DNA of 44,413 nt from NCBI GenBank assembly GCA_034429745.1, contig DAOUFY010000127.1, positions 1 through 44,413 of the forward strand. Direction: 5' to 3'. Below the pieces are notes generated by a model. The model was not told where the DNA came from, searched no databases, and saw only the letters and a list, made by a program, of their open reading frames with translations. Numbering within the stretch: position 1 is the stretch's first letter; each line of letters begins with the position of its first letter. This DNA is from JBAXBF01 sp034429745 (GTDB taxonomy: Bacteria > Chloroflexota > Anaerolineae > Anaerolineales > DRKV01). The translations under genes and the position numbers were made by a program. Below, one piece after another: positions 38,750 through 44,413 of the stretch.

Positions 38750-41278
38750 TTATTCTTTACCTTCATGATGAAGAAACCGAGTTGTGGCTTCCCTAACTTC
38801 TTGAGAAGTTTTCAGCGTGAGTACATGTTGGGCAAATGATTGTACGTTCTGATAAGATAACTTCCGAATCATAGCCTTTACTTTAGGAATGCTAACCGCA
38901 TTCATGCTTAATTCATCAACACCTAATCCAACTAAAATAGGGGTTGCAATTACATCACCGGCCAACTCTCCACAAACTCCAACCCATTTCCCTTCTTGAT
39001 GAGCCGCTTTTACAACTTCGTCTATCAGCTTCAACACTGAAGGGTGTAAAGCATCTGCCAAATATGCAAGACTTGGATTTCCCCTTTCAGCAGCCATGGT
39101 GTATTGCGTCAAGTCATTTGTGCCAATACTGAAAAAATCCACTTCTTTTGCAAAGTGCAACGCCAGTAAAGCTGAAGACGGAATTTCCACCATAATACCA
39201 GTTTCGATAGGAAACTGATGCTTTACGCCTTCTTTTTCTAATTGCAGGTGTACTTCCTGTAAAATTTGCTTTGCTTGGTAGATTTCACCGATATCAGCTA
39301 CCATAGGGAACATCATCCTGATCCTAGCCTCAGCTCCAACGCGTAAAATCGCTCGAAGCTGAGTGGTGAACAAATCCTTTCTTTGCAAGGAAAGGCGCAA
39401 AGCTCTTACCCCCAAAAATGGATTAGCTTCTTCTGGTAATTGGATATATGGCAAGTCCTTATCTCCCCCTACATCCAATGTACGGACAAGCACCGGACGT
39501 GGATAAAAGACTTTACCGATCTCCGCTAAAGCTTGCACTTGCTCTTCTTCAGTGGGAGGGTCTTTGCGAGTGAGAAATAAGAATTCAGTTCTCAGTAAAC
39601 CAACTCCTTCAGCTCCATATTTTACGCTTATCTCAGCATCTTTCGTGTTGCCTACGTTAGCAACTACTTCAATTTGCTTTCCATCTATCGTAATAGCTGC
39701 CTGTTGGCTAGCCTGTAAAAGTTCTTCTTTCTCAGCAAGCCACTGATTTCTTTTCTGGTTTAACTCTTGTTGAATATGCTCATCTGGAGCTAACCAATAC
39801 ACTCCATGAAAACCATCTAAGCCGACTATCGTTCCCTCAGGTACATCTCGTAGTGATTCATTGACTCCGCTTATCGCCGGAATACCTAAAGAACGGGCAA
39901 TAATGGCACTATGTGAGGTTGCCCCTCCGCTTATCGTCAGGATGCCCAACACCTTTTGCAAATCTAGTTGGGAAGTCTGTGTTGGAGTTAACTCATCGGC
40001 AGCCAATATCACTGGCTTAGTAAAGGTAGTTGGGGCAGCAATCGAATCACCTAGCAGAGCAAAAAGCACTTGATTTCCAACATCTAAAACATCTGCTGCT
40101 CTTTGGCGCAAATACTCATCCTCCAACGCTTGATATTGATCAGCAAGTTGCCTAATATGCTGCTGCCATGCTAAGGCAGGATTGAGATGAGTTTCATCTA
40201 TAGTTTTCTTCACAGCATTCAATAGGTCAGGGTCTTCCAAAATTAATATATGCGCATCAAATATTGCAGCTTGTTCCTCACCAATGCGCTGTTTTGCCTG
40301 CTGACGGCGCTGCTTAATCGCGCGCTTTGTCTCTTCTATTGCATGCTGCAAGTCCCGCCAAGCCGCCGCGGGGTCTTCGATTTTTCCTTGAGGAACTTGC
40401 GGCGCAGGAACATGATAATGATAAAGCTCCCCAACAACATAACCATCAGAAATAGGAATAGCTTTCTGTGCACCACCTTCCAATGGCATTTCTTCTTTCT
40501 TTTCAGGTAGTGGCTGTTTTTTCTCCACATGAGGTGCAGCAGATTCCCCAAAATTATTATCTGCTAGCTCTTTTAATGCCGCTAATGCTTTATCAGCATC
40601 TTCGCCAACAGCTCTGACTTTTATTTTATGCCCTTGAACTGCTCCCAAACTGACAAGGGCATTCAAGCTTTTAGCTGAAACTGGACCGCGTGAGTTGGTG
40701 AGGTTCGTTACATGAATATCGGCTGAAAACTGCGAAGCTTTTTGAACAAACAAGACTGCTGGTCGGGCATGTAAACCGTATGTGTTATGAATATCTAACA
40801 CAACCTCCTTTGCTTCAGCGCTTTCAATAACACGTTCAGCTTTAGGCTGTACTGCTCCTTCCTCAAATCCTAAATGCTCAAGTTTGGGCAAAAGCGATTG
40901 CTGGGCTTCTTGACAGGCTGTTTTTAAATCAGCCCCTAGACTAGCTTGAACTCCAGCTGAGATTGCACCCTCCACAATAGGGCCCGGACAAATCATTACT
41001 TTCTGGCGCAATTCCTCTGGGATTAAATCGAGTGCCGTCTCAGCACTCAAGACGGCACTGCCCAAATCAGCTAATATAAGAATACCATCAAGATCAGAAA
41101 ATGATTGAATAGCTTCCATGATCTCAATAGCATCTGTTCCAAACTCCTGATGATCGTCGCCAGCTCCTCCGCAAGCAGCAATTGGCAACTCATGCGCCAT
41201 AGAAACAATTTGCCTGACCAATTCCGCTAGCGAGTTTGCTAAAGCTTTGCTATGACTTACAATGACTAACCCAATCAT
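38750..41278 (-). CDS. DhaM-HPr-Enzyme I fusion (PEP-dependent phosphotransfer protein)
   Basis: The 842-residue protein joins three PTS modules. Residues 1 to about 130 are a DhaM/EIIA-Man-type domain with active-site His9 (IGLVIVSHSKALA). An HPr domain has YGLHARPAVLFVQ with His near 170. From about 270 on is Enzyme I, with GGATSHSAIIA (His near 456), LLRTEFLF and the C-terminal VGVCGELAG. It would pass phosphate from PEP through EI and HPr to DhaM, which in known systems rephosphorylates the ADP bound to DhaL for dihydroxyacetone phosphorylation. dhaK and dhaL are not in the window. The start overlaps sdhD by four bases. Its place behind a glycerol-3-phosphate dehydrogenase suggests a glycerol/dihydroxyacetone role. 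Confidence 0.88.
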   Translation of the reverse strand: MIGLVIVSHSKALANSLAELVRQIVSMAHELPIAACGGAGDDHQEFGTDAIEIMEAIQSFSDLDGILILADLGSAVLSAETALDLIPEELRQKVMICPGPIVEGAISAGVQASLGADLKTACQEAQQSLLPKLEHLGFEEGAVQPKAERVIESAEAKEVVLDIHNTYGLHARPAVLFVQKASQFSADIHVTNLTNSRGPVSAKSLNALVSLGAVQGHKIKVRAVGEDADKALAALKELADNNFGESAAPHVEKKQPLPEKKEEMPLEGGAQKAIPISDGYVVGELYHYHVPAPQVPQGKIEDPAAAWRDLQHAIEETKRAIKQRRQQAKQRIGEEQAAIFDAHILILEDPDLLNAVKKTIDETHLNPALAWQQHIRQLADQYQALEDEYLRQRAADVLDVGNQVLFALLGDSIAAPTTFTKPVILAADELTPTQTSQLDLQKVLGILTISGGATSHSAIIARSLGIPAISGVNESLRDVPEGTIVGLDGFHGVYWLAPDEHIQQELNQKRNQWLAEKEELLQASQQAAITIDGKQIEVVANVGNTKDAEISVKYGAEGVGLLRTEFLFLTRKDPPTEEEQVQALAEIGKVFYPRPVLVRTLDVGGDKDLPYIQLPEEANPFLGVRALRLSLQRKDLFTTQLRAILRVGAEARIRMMFPMVADIGEIYQAKQILQEVHLQLEKEGVKHQFPIETGIMVEIPSSALLALHFAKEVDFFSIGTNDLTQYTMAAERGNPSLAYLADALHPSVLKLIDEVVKAAHQEGKWVGVCGELAGDVIATPILVGLGVDELSMNAVSIPKVKAMIRKLSYQNVQSFAQHVLTLKTSQEVREATTRFLHHEGKE

Positions 41279-41652
41279 GCCCCTCTTCCAAAACCAACAA
41301 CAGCAATGATAAGGTAAATACCATACACAAAGGCAACAACCCCAACAACAATCAGCAGCAAATCAATTATCTTCATCACTGATTGGCTCGGGTTAAGATC
41401 CATGATTATCCCCCTTAACCCTATGAGGGCATGAGATAATACAACAAATAGAAAAATCCCTTCCATAATGGGTACGATGGGATTTTGATAATATTGAACT
41501 ACTTCAGCATGAGAAAGCAATCCTTCTGGTGCCAGATAATGGTTTACGAGAAAATGAACCACTAGTAAAACAAGCACTAACCCTCCGCTGAATATTTTCA
41601 ACAACCATAGCCAAACATTTTCATTTGGGCGCAAGGAAGGTTGAACGTTCAT
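41275..41652 (-). CDS. sdhD: Succinate dehydrogenase/fumarate reductase-type membrane anchor subunit D
   Basis: The 125-residue protein has three membrane helices (about 12-34, 58-80 and 92-118). SHALIGLRGIIMDL holds a likely haem or quinone-site histidine, and HFLVNHYLAPEGLL a second His pair after helix 1. This is typical of SdhD anchors. It forms the quinone-binding membrane part with the preceding SdhC. GGAGGAG is seven bases before the ATG. It is followed by the DhaM-HPr-EI fusion with a four-base overlap, an unusual partner for an Sdh gene. Confidence 0.8.
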   Translation of the reverse strand: MNVQPSLRPNENVWLWLLKIFSGGLVLVLLVVHFLVNHYLAPEGLLSHAEVVQYYQNPIVPIMEGIFLFVVLSHALIGLRGIIMDLNPSQSVMKIIDLLLIVVGVVAFVYGIYLIIAVVGFGRGA

Positions 41653-41683
41653 CGTTATACTCCTCCATTTCTTTTATTTAATC

Positions 41684-42076
41684 CTATGCAGTAAGCATGC
41701 GCACAGCAAAAACTACACTTATGATTAAAGCTATTACCATTAATCCATAAAACAAATTTTTCTGATAGGCATTGCCAATCCCAAAACTTGTTAAACCTAT
41801 ACGAATACCATTCAATCCATGAATGACACCGCCAACAACAACCAATAATTCTCCTAGGATAACAACAGGGTTCTTAGCAAAGTTAATAAAGGCATCATAT
41901 GCGTCAGGTCCCTGTGCTAAAGTCCCTAATACAATTAAGTGCAGAAATAAGTATAGAGTTAACCCCAATGCAGTAATACGGTTTAAAATAAACGCCCAAG
42001 TTCCCACTTGACGTGAACGCGGGTCAAACCATTGGAGAATTTTAATAAATAGATTGCGTTCGCTTTTTGTTTGCAT
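41684..42076 (-). CDS. sdhC: Succinate dehydrogenase/fumarate reductase-type cytochrome b subunit C
   Basis: The 130-residue protein has three membrane helices. The sequence FILNRITALGLTLYLFLHLIVLG near residue 28 matches the SdhC pattern R.(S/T)G..L..H. The second helix has GGVIHGLNGIRI with a candidate haem b ligand. With SdhD it would form a dihaem or monohaem quinone-reactive anchor. It lies 24 bases after sdhB and 31 before sdhD. GAGAGG precedes the ATG. No sdhA flavoprotein gene is found in this operon within the window. Confidence 0.85.
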   Translation of the reverse strand: MQTKSERNLFIKILQWFDPRSRQVGTWAFILNRITALGLTLYLFLHLIVLGTLAQGPDAYDAFINFAKNPVVILGELLVVVGGVIHGLNGIRIGLTSFGIGNAYQKNLFYGLMVIALIISVVFAVRMLTA

Positions 42077-42100
42077 AACAACCTCTCTTTTTGGAAAACT

Positions 42101-42841
42101 TTATTCCAAACCAAATAGTTTTTTAATATTATGCGCAATAACTTGCTTGCGCAAATCCATAATTCGCCAACCAGGTTCTACGTTAGATGGACATACTTCA
42201 GTGCATTCATAAGCACTATGACAACGCCACACACCGTTTGCACAATCAACTAACGGCAGCAATTTTTGAAGCTTCTCAGGGAATTGCTGTTGAGCTGCAG
42301 CAAGTACCGCTGGTCCTAGGTATTCCTTTGCTGTGCCAACCACAGGACAAGCGCTAATACATAAGCCACACTCAATACAATCCCCTAACCGAAATTCTTC
42401 TTTTGCTTTCGGATCTTCTAATCTTTTTACATCTTTTGTCAGAGGAGCTTCAGCCAAAGAAAATATTTGCTTCGCCTCAACAAGCTCCATCCTAACATAT
42501 AGCTTACTAAGATCGGGGACTAAATCGCTTACTACAGGGAAATTCCGTAGCGGTTCTACTTTTATCGTACCTCCATCGTGAGTTACATCTTTGATTTTGG
42601 TTATACATGTCAGCTTTTCTTTTCCGTTTACTCGCATACCGCATGCTCCGCACGTGGAATGATGGCACGCATGCTGAAAAGTAAGCGTCCGATCATGATA
42701 AGCCCAAATACGTTCAACGCCATCTAACACATATTCTTCGGGATCAACCTCTAATTCAAAGGTTTGAAAATAAGGTTCTTTACCTTTTTTCTGGCGGTGA
42801 ACAACAAAGGTTACTTTCCATTTTGTATCGCCGTATGCCAT
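42101..42841 (-). CDS. sdhB: Succinate dehydrogenase/fumarate reductase-type iron-sulfur subunit
   Basis: The 246-residue protein carries the three clusters of SdhB/FrdB. The [2Fe-2S] site is ACHHSTCGACGMRVNG plus a distal Cys (KLTC) at about residues 54-77. The [4Fe-4S] site is CIECGLCISACP near 152. The third cluster (3Fe-4S in the family) uses RCHSAYECTEVCP near 204 with the distal pattern. The sequence is of SdhB type, not the CCG-repeat GlpC type. GGGAGAG six bases before the ATG at 42841 decides the start. A longer reading from 42877 has none. It lies 52 bases after a GlpA-like flavoprotein gene, where sdhA would be expected, and directly before sdhC and sdhD. Confidence 0.92.
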   Translation of the reverse strand: MAYGDTKWKVTFVVHRQKKGKEPYFQTFELEVDPEEYVLDGVERIWAYHDRTLTFQHACHHSTCGACGMRVNGKEKLTCITKIKDVTHDGGTIKVEPLRNFPVVSDLVPDLSKLYVRMELVEAKQIFSLAEAPLTKDVKRLEDPKAKEEFRLGDCIECGLCISACPVVGTAKEYLGPAVLAAAQQQFPEKLQKLLPLVDCANGVWRCHSAYECTEVCPSNVEPGWRIMDLRKQVIAHNIKKLFGLE

Positions 42842-42893
42842 AATTTGCTCTCCCTTGAAATTTTCTCGTATAAGCATAACCCACTAATCAGGG

Positions 42894-44060
42894 TCAATTA
42901 GGCAGTGCATAAAACTGCCTATAAGACAGCAGCGGAACATCCTTTGTCGTACAAGGTGCATTAATGCCCAACTTTTGGCATACCATATCAGCTGTCTTTT
43001 CTGCCATAGCGCGTAAAGTAGTTGCTTTTCCGCCTGTAATGGTAACTAATCCATCAACATTATCGCTTTCCTTATGGTCATAACATTTGAAAGTTCGGGC
43101 AACACTGCGTCCAGTCCCGCCACCAATTAATGGCCGGGTTGCTACATACACTCCTCGCTCTTTTGTCTGCCTTATGCCAGGAATTAATTCTGAGCCGCGT
43201 TCAAGCATTAATTTAACATGCTCGGGATTAATCTCAACATAATCCAATTCTTCAACCTCATATGAGGTAGTTCCTACAACCATCATTCTGCGTTGAGTAA
43301 GAATGATATCTCCATCACCCGGCGCATTTAACCGGTTGACGGTTCTCTGTATCAACCTTTGATCAAAAGCGACCATAACACCCGGCGTCGGTTTGACAGG
43401 GACATGTCCCCCAGCCATTTCAGCTATTTCTCCAGCCCATGCACCAGTTGCATTGACCACCATATCAGCTCGAATCTCATAATGAGAATCATTTGTTCGA
43501 TCCCACACCTTCACCCCTAAAACATTACCTTTGCCATCAAGGATTAATTCCTTTACTTCCGTGTACAACTTAAAGACAGCCCCATTAGCTTTTGCTGTTG
43601 CGGCGAAAGCTAATGCCAGCCTCAAAGGATCAAAGGTGCCATCAGGCACAATAAAAGCAGTTTTCACAGCAGGTGTTAAATTGGGCTCGAGTTTTAATGC
43701 CTCACTTGGAGATATTTCTTTAATCTCAATATGACTCTCTGCACAACCTTTTATAAACGATTCGCGATAAGCCATATCATCATCATTTACTGCAACAAAC
43801 AACCCCGGCCCTGGTTCAATTACTTGGGGAACAATTTTACGTAAAATTATATTTTCTTCAATGCACTCCACAGCCGATTCTTGGTCTTTTACAGCATAAC
43901 GCGCGCCGCTGTGGAGCAGTCCATGTGTTCTGCCTGAAGTACCACTTACCAATGCTCCACGCTCTACCACAGTAACATCAAATCCGCGCAGTGCAAGATC
44001 ATGTGCCGTAGCAATACCCGTAAAACCTGCCCCAATTATAATGCAGTGTGGTTTGCTCAT
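42894..44060 (-). CDS. glpA: GlpA-like FAD-dependent glycerol-3-phosphate dehydrogenase, lacking the C-terminal domain
   Basis: The 388-residue flavoprotein has an N-terminal FAD motif (IIGAGFTGIATAHDLALRG, about residues 7-25), GRTHGLLHSGARYAVKDQESAVECI near 43, VPDGTFDPLRLA near 138, VVNATGAWAGEIA and the C-terminal ITGGKATTLRAMAE. These closely match anaerobic GlpA, which oxidises glycerol-3-phosphate to dihydroxyacetone phosphate. E. coli GlpA is about 540 residues with a C-terminal cysteine-rich [2Fe-2S] domain. Here the protein stops before it. Electrons could instead go to the SdhB-type protein encoded next. AGGAGG is 12 bases from the ATG, with a tiny ORF between them. Other glycine-oxidase-fold hydroxyacid oxidases are less likely. 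Confidence 0.82.
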   Translation of the reverse strand: MSKPHCIIIGAGFTGIATAHDLALRGFDVTVVERGALVSGTSGRTHGLLHSGARYAVKDQESAVECIEENIILRKIVPQVIEPGPGLFVAVNDDDMAYRESFIKGCAESHIEIKEISPSEALKLEPNLTPAVKTAFIVPDGTFDPLRLALAFAATAKANGAVFKLYTEVKELILDGKGNVLGVKVWDRTNDSHYEIRADMVVNATGAWAGEIAEMAGGHVPVKPTPGVMVAFDQRLIQRTVNRLNAPGDGDIILTQRRMMVVGTTSYEVEELDYVEINPEHVKLMLERGSELIPGIRQTKERGVYVATRPLIGGGTGRSVARTFKCYDHKESDNVDGLVTITGGKATTLRAMAEKTADMVCQKLGINAPCTTKDVPLLSYRQFYALPN

Positions 44061-44092
44061 AAGACACTCATTCCTCCTTTTTTTCTTTTACC

Positions 44093-44365
44093 TTATCTGC
44101 GTGTGATTAAGCGATGAATGAAATAAAATACTATCGCAATAATCCAAATCGTTGCACCAAAAATTAATGGCACAACCAATCTTTCTAATAATGGCTTTTC
44201 TGGATTTCCTGTAGAAAATATCCATAGCATAAGAAGCAAACTTACTACAGCAATCACTAAGATCCCCGTACTTCTTGAAATCCAAGGATCTGACAATTGC
44301 CGTTTTGCCTCTTCTTCAATGCTTTCCAGAGGGGATTTTCCTTTCTTCGTTATTTTTTTACTCAC
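44093..44365 (-). CDS. Small two-helix membrane protein ahead of the GlpA-SdhBCD genes
   Basis: The 90-residue protein has a charged, Lys/Glu-rich N-terminus (about 28 residues) and two membrane helices (about 30-50, GILVIAVVSLLLMLWIF, and 63-85, LVVPLIFGATIWIIAIVFYFI). I do not recognise a family. It starts with GTG, with GGGAGA six bases upstream. It is 32 bases ahead of the GlpA-like gene on the same strand and is probably the first gene of the operon. It could be an accessory or assembly subunit of the proposed oxidoreductase, or an unrelated small membrane protein. Confidence 0.6.
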   Translation of the reverse strand: MSKKITKKGKSPLESIEEEAKRQLSDPWISRSTGILVIAVVSLLLMLWIFSTGNPEKPLLERLVVPLIFGATIWIIAIVFYFIHRLITRR

Positions 44366-44380
44366 ATTTATCTCCCTTAC

Positions 44381-44408
44381 AATGTATCAGTGCATAAAGT
44401 AGGGGCAA
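44381..44408 (-). promoter_or_regulatory. Possible promoter of the GlpA-SdhBCD operon
   Basis: Read on the minus strand: TTGCCC (44408-44403), a 16-base spacer and TACATT (44386-44381). Both are four-of-six matches. Transcription would start about 10 bases before the GTG at 44365. If real, the operon begins here and does not include an sdhA further upstream. The window ends too close to be certain. Confidence 0.35.
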
Positions 44409-44413
44409 TCGTT

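Noticed and set aside
1..44413. Prophage, transposon or plasmid signatures
   Set aside because: No integrase, transposase, replication or phage structural gene is visible. The two tRNA genes have no flanking repeat that would mark an attachment site.

Overview
The window looks like a chromosomal segment of an anaerobic or facultative member of the Chloroflexota, most likely Anaerolineae. This is an inference. The support is the mix of carboxypeptidase-regulatory-like surface proteins, Thr/Pro (TPT) linkers in secreted proteins, moderately low G+C, fermentative sodium-pump genes and an Sdh-type respiratory module. No 16S rRNA or ribosomal gene is present to confirm it. No phage, transposase or CRISPR array is visible.

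Layout: (1) 84-1671, a TauE/SafE-type permease and a ProC-like reductase. (2) 1687-2088, two divergently oriented, clearly related tRNA-Arg genes (anticodons UCG and GCG). (3) 2440-6521, an agmatine deiminase operon: Lrp/AsnC regulator, putrescine carbamoyltransferase, APC antiporter, agmatine deiminase. (4) 6699-9831, an ABC ATPase overlapping a large FtsX-type permease. (5) 13508-9908 on minus, mmdA-D-C-B for a biotin-dependent Na+-pumping acyl-CoA decarboxylase. (6) 18277-13714 on minus, a GNAT-like protein and a three-subunit molybdenum hydroxylase. (7) 19532-18426 on minus, a BtpA-family protein and an HPr-like protein missing the phosphorylation-site histidine region. (8) 36001-19729 on minus, an island of five secreted proteins (367 to 1540 aa), interrupted only by a plus-strand long-form hisG. 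(9) 36340-37894, two tandem YcgR/PilZ c-di-GMP receptor paralogues, divergent from the surface island. (10) 44365-37930 on minus, a small membrane protein, a GlpA-like glycerol-3-phosphate dehydrogenase, SdhB, SdhC, SdhD, a DhaM-HPr-EI fusion and a HisN-type phosphatase.

How the parts may work together: region 10 reads as a glycerol / dihydroxyacetone module. A GlpA flavoprotein that lacks the usual C-terminal domain sits exactly where SdhA would be expected, next to SdhB, SdhC and SdhD. This suggests a hybrid glycerol-3-phosphate:quinone oxidoreductase. The adjacent DhaM-HPr-EI fusion would feed phosphoryl groups from PEP to dihydroxyacetone. The Mmd pump would conserve energy from methylmalonyl-CoA (or a similar acyl-CoA) as a sodium gradient. 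The agmatine operon would give carbamoyl phosphate, but no carbamate kinase gene is nearby. The surface island (M6 metalloprotease, beta-propellers, chains of prealbumin-like domains) probably handles polymers or attachment, and its 5' end is divergent from the c-di-GMP receptor genes.

The strongest candidates for something new are the GlpA-SdhBCD arrangement, the truncated HPr-like gene, the tRNA-Arg(GCG)/tRNA-Arg(UCG) pair and the surface-protein island with its divergent PilZ pair.
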